A stretch of 64,000 bases of DNA. It comes from Lacihabitans sp. CCS-44 (GTDB taxonomy: Bacteria; Bacteroidota; Bacteroidia; Cytophagales; Spirosomataceae). The DNA lies in assembly GCF_024343735.1 (NCBI RefSeq), contig NZ_RJUE01000008.1, forward strand, positions 1 through 64,000, written 5' to 3'. Below the pieces are notes generated by a model, which saw only the letters and a list, made by a program, of their open reading frames with translations, was not told the DNA's origin and ran no database searches. A program made the translations under genes and the position numbers. Positions 42,901 through 53,300 of the stretch are shown in pieces. Position 1 is the stretch's first letter, and each line of letters starts with the position of its first letter.

Positions 42901-43590
42901 ATGTCAAAAATTATAATAGCTATAGACGGACACTCGTCGTGTGGAAAAAGCTCTACCGCCAAAAAAGCCGCAGCTAATATTGCCTACAGTTACATAGATA
43001 CAGGAGCCATGTACAGGGCCGTTACACTCTATTTTCTTCAAAATCACATTTCGATTTCTAATCAAAAGGAAATAGAAACTGCTCTGGAGAACATATCTAT
43101 AGAGTTTAGAATTAATGCTGCCGGACAAAACCAGACCTATCTCAACGGCCTAAACGTAGAGGACGAAATACGTAAACTCTATGTGGCCAACAAAGTGAGT
43201 GAGGTGAGTGCCATAGCTGCCGTAAGACACGCCATGGTAGACCAGCAACGCAAAATGGGCAAAAAGAAAGGTTTGGTAATGGATGGCAGAGACATTGGCA
43301 CGGTGGTGTTTCCAGAAGCCGAACTCAAGATTTTTATGACAGCCGACCCGCTTGTGAGAGCCCAAAGACGGCAAATAGAACTCATGACCAAAGGCGATGT
43401 GCTGGACATTGAGGAGATTTTGGAAAATATCAAAAAACGTGATATCATAGACAGCACTCGTGCCGAAAGCCCACTTAAACAGGCCGATGATGCAGTGGTG
43501 ATTGATACCACTTACATGACTCTTGACGAGCAGGTTGACCAAGTGATTCTTTTGGCCGACATGGTGGTGCTTAAAAAATGGAAAGCTTGA
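42901..43590 (+). CDS. cmk: Cytidylate kinase
   Basis: The 229-residue product phosphorylates CMP/dCMP. It has the P-loop IDGHSSCGKSSTAKKAA, YIDTGAMYRAVT, MDGRDIGTVVFPEAELKIFMTA, and RDIIDSTRAESPLKQADDAVVIDTT. These are all canonical for Cmk. It follows miaA after 86 bp and overlaps the next gene by 13 bp. Confidence 0.96.
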   Translation: MSKIIIAIDGHSSCGKSSTAKKAAANIAYSYIDTGAMYRAVTLYFLQNHISISNQKEIETALENISIEFRINAAGQNQTYLNGLNVEDEIRKLYVANKVSEVSAIAAVRHAMVDQQRKMGKKKGLVMDGRDIGTVVFPEAELKIFMTADPLVRAQRRQIELMTKGDVLDIEEILENIKKRDIIDSTRAESPLKQADDAVVIDTTYMTLDEQVDQVILLADMVVLKKWKA

Positions 43591-44648
43591 AAAAATACGA
43601 CTTCATAATAGTAGGAAACGGACTAGCGGGGTCTTTATTGGCTAATGAACTAGTGGATAAAGCACTTAAAGTATTGGTTTTTGGAGATTCAAGCATGAAA
43701 TCCTCCAGTATGGTGGCTGGAGGCATGGTGAACCCTGTCACGGGCAAGTATCTGGCAAAAACTTGGTTGATCGACGAGCTTTTTGGCTTGTTGTTTGATT
43801 ATTACCGAGGTCTAGAGGCCGATTTTAAGGCTAGTTTTTTTCACCAAACTGGTCTGTTTAGGCCCTTTGTAAACCAAGAAAGTAAGACTAATTTTCTTAA
43901 TCAAATAGAAAAACATCAACTACAGGATTATCTCGAAGTGCTGGAAAACGTAGAAGACTATGCTCCAGATTTTAATGTCCCATTAGGCGGCATGTACACC
44001 AGCAAGGCAGGTTGGTTAGATGTGCCAACAATGCTTTCAAAAATCAAAGAAAAGCTTTTAGAAAAGGGGGCTTTTGTGGAGTCAAAATTCGTTTATGAAG
44101 ATTTGATTGTTGAGAAGGCAGGTTTTAGATACAAAGATATTTTTACCGAAAAAATCATTTTTTGTGAAGGTTTTTATGCCACCCAGAACCCGTTCTTCCA
44201 TTGGTTACCGTTTAATCCTGTAAAAGGAGAGAGTATTTTGGCCAAAATAAAGGATTATAAAATAAAGTCGATAGTGAATCAGGGCAAATGGATAATGCCT
44301 TTGGGTAGCGACAAAATACGCATTGGAGCTACATATAGCTGGCATGAACTCGACTTTGAAACCACCGAACGCGGTAAAGAAGAGTTGATATCAGCAGCAA
44401 ATAAGATTCTGAACACTGAGTTTGAGATACTCGGCCAACAGGCAGGCGTAAGGCCTTCTACCAAAGACCGCCGACCTATTTTGGGAGTTCATCCTGAGCA
44501 TAAAAGCATGTTTGTGTTTAATGGGCTAGGCACAAAAGGAGTTTCATTGGCTCCATATTTTGTAAAACAACTGTTGGATTTCATATTTCTTCAGAAAGAT
44601 ATTAATCCCGAAGCAAACATTGAACGCCATTATGCGTTATATTCGTAA
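43578..44648 (+). CDS. FAD-dependent oxidoreductase (DAO family)
   Basis: The 356-residue product has an N-terminal dinucleotide-binding site (YDFIIVGNGLAGSLLANELVDKALKVLVF), the DAO-family SMVAGGMVNPVTGKYLAKTW, and a C-terminal FAD-contact block (QQAGVRPSTKDRRPILGVHPEHKSMFVFNGLGTKGVSLAPYF). The family covers glycine/D-amino acid oxidases and tRNA-modifying MnmC2-like enzymes; the particular substrate cannot be assigned. It overlaps cmk by 13 bp, so it is probably co-transcribed. Confidence 0.85.
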   Translation: MESLKKYDFIIVGNGLAGSLLANELVDKALKVLVFGDSSMKSSSMVAGGMVNPVTGKYLAKTWLIDELFGLLFDYYRGLEADFKASFFHQTGLFRPFVNQESKTNFLNQIEKHQLQDYLEVLENVEDYAPDFNVPLGGMYTSKAGWLDVPTMLSKIKEKLLEKGAFVESKFVYEDLIVEKAGFRYKDIFTEKIIFCEGFYATQNPFFHWLPFNPVKGESILAKIKDYKIKSIVNQGKWIMPLGSDKIRIGATYSWHELDFETTERGKEELISAANKILNTEFEILGQQAGVRPSTKDRRPILGVHPEHKSMFVFNGLGTKGVSLAPYFVKQLLDFIFLQKDINPEANIERHYALYS

Positions 44649-44692
44649 TTATTAACAGGTTTTGTACGATTTTTTGACCTTTTCTTAAACTA

Positions 44693-46990
44693 ATGAAGTC
44701 TATAAAAACATTACTTTTTACTGGAGTATTATCTGTTTTTCTTTGCTCGGAGGCCTTTTCGCAGCGTTATTATGGCGTTACAGGGGAAGATTTTGGAAAA
44801 AGTAAGATTCAAAAGAAAAGATTCGATTGGAAAACAATCAAAAGCAATAACTTCGAATTTAATTTCTACAGAGGTGGCCAGGATTTAGCTAGGAAAGCCG
44901 CAAAAAAAGCGGAAGAAGAATATGAAAAAGTGACCGAAACGCTGGGTTACACGCCTTTTTCTGTGATGAAAGTATTTATCTACAACTCCCCGGAAGATCA
45001 AAAACAAAGCAACATAGGCAATACTGCTCCGCTAGATTTGGATGGCGGCATTTTAAACCTTTCTAAAGCTAGAGTACAACTTCCGTACAATAAAAGTGAT
45101 TCTTTATTTTATAACCAATTGATAAAAGAGATAGCCAATTTATTCGTTTACGACATGCTTTACGGAGGTAGTTTGAAGGAAGCTGTTCAGAGTCAGTTGT
45201 TACTAATGGTGCCAGATTGGTATATAAGCGGTATTTCGGCCTATATAGCGGAATCCGACAATTCCTCAAAGTATGAGCAGTTTAAAGCCGTAATTGCCGA
45301 AAATAAAGACAATAAATTATCACAGCTGCGAGGAAAAGAAGCCGAATTAATAGGTCAATCTATATGGCATTATATAGCCATAAAATATGGGAAAGACAAC
45401 ATATCAAATATTCTTAATCTAACACGAATTATTAGAAATGAACAGTCGAGTATAACCAGTACTTTGGGATTGTCTTTCGCCAAGTTTCAAAGAGAGTGGC
45501 GGGCGTTTTATTTGGAAGGTAGTTTAACAAAAGAACCACAAAAAGAACGTGTAAAGCCTGAAGAAACTCTTCCTGTGTTGGGAACAACTATTTCGGATTT
45601 AAAAAATGGTGAAATTGATACAGATAATTATGTTTTTGATGAAATAAATGTTCAAAAATATAAGCTCTTGAAGAAGTCAGAAGATACTCCAAATATTTTG
45701 ATTGGAGAAAGTAAAAGCGACGGATTAAAGAAATCAAACGATGAGTTTAGATTGAGTCAAGTGAAATCTTACAATAATTTGTTGGTTTCTGGTGGAAACA
45801 ATATTGATATCCTTATTGATCCTGCACGTAGGTTTGGTGTTGGTTATAAATTGATGTTTAATGATTTGCTCGAGAACAATGTTTTTATTTTGAAAACCTT
45901 TGTGCGTCCTTCCGCACCATTCTTTAAAAACTATGACTACACACTTTCCTACGGAAATTTTTCAAAAAAGATAGATTACATATTCAAATTTGAGAAGCGG
46001 TCCATAAACTTTGAAGGAATTGACGAGGACAATAATTATTTGTTTAGACCATTAAAAATATACCCTCAATCTGACAAAACAATATTGCTATCTCGTAGAA
46101 TTATTTCTCAGAAATTTTCCACGAGTATTATATATCCCTTTTCTGAAAACTTAAAGTTTGAGTTTGTACCGTCATTTTTAAAAGCCACAGACATAGATTA
46201 TGAGTTACCTGGAAGAGAAAGTCTAAATAATCTGTACATTTCTGGGGGGCTGCATTTGGTGTATGACAATACCAAAACTAACTCTAATGGGATTGATTTA
46301 GGAACGAAGGGAAGGTTCTCATTAGAAAAAAATATTAACTTTAAAGAGAATAAGCAAAACTTTGAAAGCTTGAACCTTGACGTTAGACACTATCAGAAGG
46401 TGGTGAAGGGTTTGGTGATTGCAGGAAGATTTAATTTGGGTAAGTCTATGGGTAATTCTCCTAAATTCTCGTATTTGGGAGGAGCTGAAAATACCGTTAA
46501 CAGAACCATATACGACGCTCAAGGTCTTTTGCCTGGCCCGGCAGGAGACTTTAGAGATATATTATTTTATAATTTCCCCGGTCAATTGAGAGGTTTTGAC
46601 TTTGCTCGATTGTTTGGCAATAATTTTATCCTATCCAATTTTGAACTTAGAGGGCACTTAGCTGAATATTTTCCAAGAAGTTCTATGTCAAGTACTTTTT
46701 TGAGGAGCCTCCAGATGGTAGCTTTTTATGATATAGGCACAGCTTGGAATGGAAACAAAGGGCCTTTTAGTAGGCAAAATAGCCTCAACACAATATTGAT
46801 CGGAACAGACGGCATTAGCCCGTTTTTTGCGGAAGTCACAAATTTTAAAAATCCATTTTTGATGGGAACTGGTTTTGGTTTAAGGACAACTATTTTAGGG
46901 CTTTTTGTGAAGGCTGACTACGCAGTAGGAAAAGAGGACAAAGAGTTTTCAAAACCTAAATTTTATATCTCCATCGGCAAGGATTTTTGA
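44693..46990 (+). CDS. Outer membrane protein, peptidase_MA-like N-terminus plus BamA/TamA-like barrel
   Basis: The 765-residue product has a signal peptide (MKSIKTLLFTGVLSVFLCSEAFSQ). An N-terminal domain (about 40-285) resembles the peptidase_MA-like region of Bacteroidota outer-membrane proteins: NNFEFNFYRGGQDLARKAAKKAEEEYEKV, then MVPDWYISGISAYIAE. No HExxH zinc site is present. From about 370 on it is a beta-barrel of the surface-antigen type (LPGPAGDFRDILFYNFPGQLRGF, GTGFGLRTTILGLFVKADYAVG). Related proteins carry a TolB-like propeller between the two parts; it is missing here. A role in outer-membrane assembly or transport is inferred. Confidence 0.72.
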   Translation: MKSIKTLLFTGVLSVFLCSEAFSQRYYGVTGEDFGKSKIQKKRFDWKTIKSNNFEFNFYRGGQDLARKAAKKAEEEYEKVTETLGYTPFSVMKVFIYNSPEDQKQSNIGNTAPLDLDGGILNLSKARVQLPYNKSDSLFYNQLIKEIANLFVYDMLYGGSLKEAVQSQLLLMVPDWYISGISAYIAESDNSSKYEQFKAVIAENKDNKLSQLRGKEAELIGQSIWHYIAIKYGKDNISNILNLTRIIRNEQSSITSTLGLSFAKFQREWRAFYLEGSLTKEPQKERVKPEETLPVLGTTISDLKNGEIDTDNYVFDEINVQKYKLLKKSEDTPNILIGESKSDGLKKSNDEFRLSQVKSYNNLLVSGGNNIDILIDPARRFGVGYKLMFNDLLENNVFILKTFVRPSAPFFKNYDYTLSYGNFSKKIDYIFKFEKRSINFEGIDEDNNYLFRPLKIYPQSDKTILLSRRIISQKFSTSIIYPFSENLKFEFVPSFLKATDIDYELPGRESLNNLYISGGLHLVYDNTKTNSNGIDLGTKGRFSLEKNINFKENKQNFESLNLDVRHYQKVVKGLVIAGRFNLGKSMGNSPKFSYLGGAENTVNRTIYDAQGLLPGPAGDFRDILFYNFPGQLRGFDFARLFGNNFILSNFELRGHLAEYFPRSSMSSTFLRSLQMVAFYDIGTAWNGNKGPFSRQNSLNTILIGTDGISPFFAEVTNFKNPFLMGTGFGLRTTILGLFVKADYAVGKEDKEFSKPKFYISIGKDF

Positions 46991-47071
46991 TTTTTTTTGG
47001 AAAGAATCTCCACTGTTTTTAACTCTTCAAAATCTTTTTGGCATCGCTTACTAAATTTTATTGGATGGCTT

Positions 47072-47087
47072 TGGCATAGTTTTAGCA
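47072..47087 (+). promoter_or_regulatory. Sigma-54-like -24/-12 element upstream of the giant T9SS cargo gene
   Basis: TGGCATAGTTTTAGCA matches TGGCAYRNNNNTTGCW at every defined base except T13. GG and GC dinucleotides are at the required 10-bp spacing. It lies about 255 bp before the start codon. Its sequence recurs partly at 47244-47259. Confidence 0.45.
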
Positions 47088-47243
47088 GCTATGCTATGTA
47101 GTATTTTATCCTTTCATTTCTCAAAAATATTATTAAAAGGTGTTATTCATTAGATAAAACATCATTTCTGCAAGATTCACATTATCAGCGTATTGCGTAT
47201 AAATTCTTCGACGCCGCTAAATAAGTAATTATTTTTTTTCGAT

Positions 47244-47259
47244 TGGCATAGTTTTGGAT
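47244..47259 (+). promoter_or_regulatory. Second TGGCATAGTTTT element (weaker sigma-54-like or -7 motif)
   Basis: TGGCATAGTTTTGGAT keeps the -24 half but mismatches two -12 positions. Alternatively TAGTTTTG (47249-47256) is a TAnnTTTG -7 motif about 85 bases before the start codon. Confidence 0.35.
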
Positions 47260-47340
47260 ACACTAAAGTTACGAATAGGGCTTATTGGCTCTAATCGGTT
47301 CTTGGATTATTATTTTTTATAAGGATTTTAGTTTTCTTGA

Positions 47341-50300
47341 ATGAAAAAAATATACGTAATGAAGACATCATTTTACACCAACGCAAGCCATCCGCAGAAC
47401 GCTGCAGATGGAGATAATTCAATATTGAATATCCCCTTGCTTCAAGGGTTATTTTGTAAAGGTGAGGATTCTTTATTGGTAGAACAGGGGCTAAATTATT
47501 CTGTTGGAATCTCTAAGCATGAATGCATGATTAACATTGACTCACAAGGCAAAATACCAAAAAGTAAAAATTACAATTTTATTTATCCGAAATTAATGAA
47601 ACACCTCTTCACACTTAATAAATCTATGAGTTTCTTACTTCACTGGTTAATAAACTTTTTCAAACAACCATCCGACGTAAAGCGGATCTCTATATTTAGT
47701 TCATTGAAAAACGGGTATAAAGTTAGCTTAGCTGCGTTAGTGATTTTAGTTATTTCGATGAGTTCTGCATTTGCTGCGGAGGTTGATTTAGCTATTCGAC
47801 AGTCCGTGAATAATTCTACACCGACCATTGGTGCTCCTGTGCGATACACCATTTTTTTGGTAAATGAGGGAAATACCACAGCAACCAATATAGTTGTTGA
47901 GGATATAGTTCCAATTGGAGGGATGGGCTCAATTTCGGCTACGCAAACAAGCGGTTCTTGGTCTTACGTTACTTCCACGGGAGTAGGTACTTGGACTGTT
48001 CCTAGCTTGGCAGGTGGAGATTCGGTAAGATTAGAAATAAATGGTTTAACATTAAGCCCGGGCGTGTTTTTTAATTTGGCTGAGGTTAAGACAAGTCCTG
48101 ATTCTGACGTTGACTCAGTTCCTGGTGATACTGATTTGACAGAAGACGACATTGCCACCTCGTGCTTTTCAGTGCCTATCCAGTGGTACGCTGGAGACGA
48201 ATATACAGTGGAAGTCCCTGCTCCCTTTTCCTATGGAACTGGGATTACTTGGTTTAGAAACAATCTTCCAATTGGGCCAAGTACCCCTGAAGCTACTGTT
48301 AATCTTGACAATTCATTGACAATTAGAGGAGTAGGTAGTTATACTTTTACAACTTCGCTTACGCAATGTTCAGCTACTGGATGTTGTCCTATCATTTTGC
48401 AACAAGGACCCATATTTGACTTGGCTTTTCGCAAGACACCGAGTTCGAGCTCAATAACTGCCGGTGGCCAGGTTACGTATACATTTAAGGCTTACAACCA
48501 AGGCAATATTGGTGCTACTACAATTCAGATTTCAGATTATATTCCCACTGGTTTAACACTTGCAGATGCAAACTGGACACAAGCAGGAAATGTAGCAACT
48601 CTTAATACTCCTATTGCAGCTATTGCAGCCGGTGATTCGGCCACAAGAACTATTACCTTTAACGTTTCTCCAGCTTACACGGGTTCGTTGAGCAATTCTG
48701 CTGAACTTTCTTCAGCGAGAGGGCCTGTAGGGGAAGTTGTTGCTGATATTGACTCAGATTTAGACAACAATCCCAATAATAATGGTATCGCTGTTGATAA
48801 TGCTATAAATGAAAATGGTAAAACTGGAGGAGATAATGATAACTCAGATGTTGGTGTAATCAACGTTACCCCCCCTCCTGTTTTTGATTTAGCTTTGAGA
48901 AAAACCTCTATAGCCTCTAGCGTAGTCGCTGGTGGACAAGTAACTTATGATTTTGAGATAATAAATCAAGGAAACCAAAATGCAACTAACATACAGATAT
49001 CTGATTATATACCATCAGGTTTAACGTTGGCAGATGCCAACTGGATTCAAGCGGGTTCTGTAGCCACTTTGGTAACTCCGTTTAGTTTATTAACGGCTGG
49101 AAGTACTTCTAATTTGAGTATCACATTCAATGTGTCACCATCAGCTACGGGTTCATTAACAAACTCTGCAGAGATTTCATCAGCAAGAGGGCCAGTAGGA
49201 GAGGTTGTAACGGATTTCGACTCTACTCCTGATGCCAATAGCACAAATGACGGTGTTTCACAAGATGATGTGATAACTGGCAACGGCAAAACTGGCGGCG
49301 ACGAAGATGATTTTGACATAAGTACGATAAACATTAGTTCAATACCTGTTTATGACTTAGCCTTGCAAAAAACACTACTAAACCCTGGTCCTTATTATCC
49401 CGGTTCGACAGTAACATATAAAATAGATGTTTATAACCAAGGTACTGTAATGGCTACCGAAGTTGAGATTACAGACTATATTCCTACAGGATTGGTATTA
49501 GCTGATCCGGATTGGACACAGGTTGGGTCAAGAGCCATATATAACAATCCTAACTTGGTTATTCTTGCTGGCCAAATGGTGCCGTTGACAATAGATTTTG
49601 TAGTTAGTCCAAGTTTTTCTGGAGGTACTATAAGAAACTCGGCTGAAATAAGTAGGTCGAGAGGTCCTGTTGGTGAAGCGATAGTTGATGTAGACTCTAG
49701 CCCAGACAACAACCAAAGTAACGACGGTACATCGGTAGATGATGTCATAAATCAAAACGGAAAAACTGGAGGAGACGAAGATGACTTTGACTTTGGCGAC
49801 ATGTCTGTTACCCCGTTTGCTTCAATTGGTAATTTTGTTTGGCAAGATACTAATCAAAACGGTGTCCAAGATCTTGGTGAGCCGGGTATATCAGGAGTTA
49901 CAGTTACTCTAGAAAGTCCAAGCGGAACATTTATATCGAACACCACCACGGCATCAAATGGCCAATACTCATTCACAGGGATAATTCCTGGAGATTATGT
50001 AGTAGCATTCGATAGACCTTCTGGTTATATTTCTAGTTCATCAAATTCTGGAGCAAACGACAGTATTGATAGTGACGCAAATGCCACGACAGGTAAAACA
50101 GGGACATATTCACTTGTTGCTGGACAATCAAATCAAACAATTGATGCTGGCTTTTATGTTCAAAGTTGTGCTGATATAAGCACTATTGCAGTATTGGATG
50201 GCGATATTTGTTCTGGAGATTCAACATATTTAACGGCAACTTCGTCAAACGGTATTGCAATTAATTGGTATTTAGTTCCTTCTGGTGGGACGCCTTTGTT

Positions 50301-53300
50301 TACATCAAACAGTGGTCAAAATCAATTGGTTTATCCAACCACTACCACAGTTTATTATGCCCAGTTGAGCACCGTTTCTCCTGGATGTCCAACTGACCGT
50401 ACGCCTATTGCATTGGTAGTGAATCAAAGACCTTTGAGTCCAGTTGCCACTCCATCGGTAGAAATATGTATTGGTGAAACATCTGATTTGAATACACATA
50501 TAATAAATGGAACTACCTCGTCAGGTGGAGTTTTTGAATGGCATGTTGGTAATTTATCAACATCAGCATTAGTTGCAAATCCTTCAGCGGTAGGAGCAGG
50601 AACTTATTATTTGTTTGAAAAATCTCTTGTTGGTTGTTACAGTAATCCTGCTATAATTGTTGTTACTGAAAAGAATTGTGCTCAAGTAATAGACTTGTCA
50701 CTGCTTAAAACTGCAGATAAACGTACAGTAAATCAGAACGATAACATCATATTTACTTTGCAAATAAACAATGCAGGCCCTGATCCAGCTACAAATGTAA
50801 GAATTGAAGATAGATTACCATCTGGTTTACAGTTTGTTTCGAGCTCAGGTTTGACAAATTCGAGTGGTTTGTTATCAACTGTGATACCAACTATAGCTTC
50901 TGGTCAAACAGTTTATTTGACCTACACAGCAAGAGCAATAAATGGCGGAACGATTATTAACGTCGCCGAGGTTGCTTCAGCAGATCAGTTGGATAGCGAC
51001 TCAACTCCAGGAAATGGAGCCACTGTAAATGAAGATGATGATGACGATGAGGTTTTAAATGTAATCGTTCCAAATCCAATTGCTGACTTAAGTCTACAAA
51101 AATTGGCAAATAACTCAACCCCATCTGTAGGAGATAATGTAATCTACACGATTAGAATATCTAACCTAGGGCCAAATAATGCTACAAATGTAGAAATTAC
51201 AGATATACTACCAGCTGGTCTTACATTGGTTTCTGCCACGGGAGCTGATCAGAACCTAGTAGTGGGAAGCACGGTGACTGCTAGCTTTGCAACAATACTT
51301 GCAAATTCTTCTGAGGAATTCTATGTAACAGCTACTGTTACTGGTTCTGGAAGTATTATGAACAGAGCCGAGGTGACAAAATCAGACCAACAAGATCCTG
51401 ACTCAACTCCAAACAATGGAGGAAACGAGGATGATGATGATACAAATACTATTACAGTTCAAGAGCCATGTAACCCAACAACCCCATTGATTTCTTGTGC
51501 AAATCCTTATATATGTCCAGGAGAGAATGTGTCTATATCGGCTATTGGATGCAACGGAACAGTGGTTTGGTCAAATGGAATGACGGGTAATATAATTACA
51601 GTAAACCCAACTATTACGACTACTTACAATGCACGTTGTCAGGTAGGAAGCTGTTTTAGTCCAAATTCGAATAATGTTCAAATAATTGTGAGTTCTATAG
51701 TGCCTCCAGTTGTTGCTACTTCTTCTACTACTGTTTGTGCGGGAGGTTCAGTAACATTGACGGCATCCGGCTGTACCGGAACAGTAACCTGGTCTAACGG
51801 CATGTTAGGGTCTTCTATAGTGGTTAATCCTACGGGTTCTGTAACAAACTATTCAGCTACTTGTAGTGTCCTTACTTGTATAAGTAACACATCAAATATA
51901 GTTTCTGTTACTATTACTGGAAGTCCTGTAGCCCCTCAATTGGCGGCTACGAATTCTAATATTTGTTCAGGACAGAGTACTACTTTGTCAGCAACACTAT
52001 GTTCAGGAACTGTAACTTGGTCTAATGGCCAAACAGGGGCTAGCATCACTGTGTCTCCTCTAGTTACAACTAATTACACCGCTACTTGTTCTTTAGGCTC
52101 ATGTATTAGTCCGGTCTCAACACCATTAGTGATTAATGTAGGTACTTCTCAAACACCATCGATTTTAGCTTCAAAAGATAACACTTGTGGAGGAGAGCCA
52201 GTTACGTTAACAGTAAGTAATTGTACAGGCGGAACACTTTGGTCAAATGGTGAAACAACGCTTTCTATTTCGGTTACTCCTTCTGCTACAACTGTATACT
52301 CTGTAACATGCGGTACTGGAACATGTGCTGCAACTGTACAAAAAACTATCAATGTTGGTGGTTTGGGTATGACACCAACTATTACCGCTTCGGCAAATAA
52401 TGTTTGTGCCAACACCCCAGTAATCTTAACAGCCACAAGTTGTACTGGTACAATAACTTGGTCACTAACCTCAAATACAGCTATTACACTAGGAACTGGT
52501 AGTACGCTAGAAGTTAGCCCAATTACTTCAGTATCCTATACTGCTACTTGTGCAACAGGTACAGGGTGTAGTGGATATGCTTCTTTAAATATTAATGTCG
52601 TTTCTAATTCTACTCCACCAATCGTTACATGTGGAGCAGAAAGGATATGTGCTGGAGACAGTCTAGTATTTACTGCTCATAATTGTTCTGGAACTGTTAA
52701 CTGGTCAAATGGAGCTACTGGAAACATAATGGTAGTAAGGCCTGTGGTAAATACTACATATTCAGCTACTTGTACTCTTAATAGTTGTGTTAGTCCAGCC
52801 TCAACACCAGTCTTGATTACTGTTTTGACACAAACTCCAACAATTACAGCTTCTTCAGAAACTGTTTGTTCAGGTGGAAATACAACTCTTACAGCATCTG
52901 GCTGTACTGGTACGCTTAGATGGAATACAGGAGACTCAACAGTTTCTATAACTGTTTCTCCAACAGTACAGACAACATACTCTGCAACTTGTACAGTAGA
53001 AGGATGCGTTGGAGTAGCGTCTAAAATTATCACCATAGGAACGATTCAAACACCTACGCTTACAGCATCGTCAAATTCTGTATGTGCAGGGACTTCGGTG
53101 GTACTTACAGCCACAAACTGCTCATCAACACTTACATGGAATACGGGCCAAGTAGGAAATACAATTACGGTAACTCCTGCTAACTCAACAAGCTACTCAG
53201 CATCGTGCGGGTCGGCATCTTGTTCGGGTTTTGCAAGTATAAATATTACGGTTTCTCCAGCTGAAGTACCAGTTATTACTACCACTAACGCATTTATATG

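Larger units (their letters stand above)
46991..47340. other. 350-bp leader region of the giant T9SS cargo gene
   Basis: No gene. The region holds two TTGGCATAGTTTT segments (47071 and 47243), the first a good sigma-54-like match, and an inverted repeat GCATAG...CTATGC (47074-47094) overlapping it. TAGTTTTG at 47249-47256 also fits the TAnnTTTG -7 motif. Several long T runs occur. No RNA gene is recognised. Confidence 0.6.

Noticed and set aside
46991-47340. RNA gene or riboswitch in the leader of the giant gene
   Set aside because: Apart from one short inverted repeat no conserved aptamer-like structure or tRNA-like arms could be recognised.
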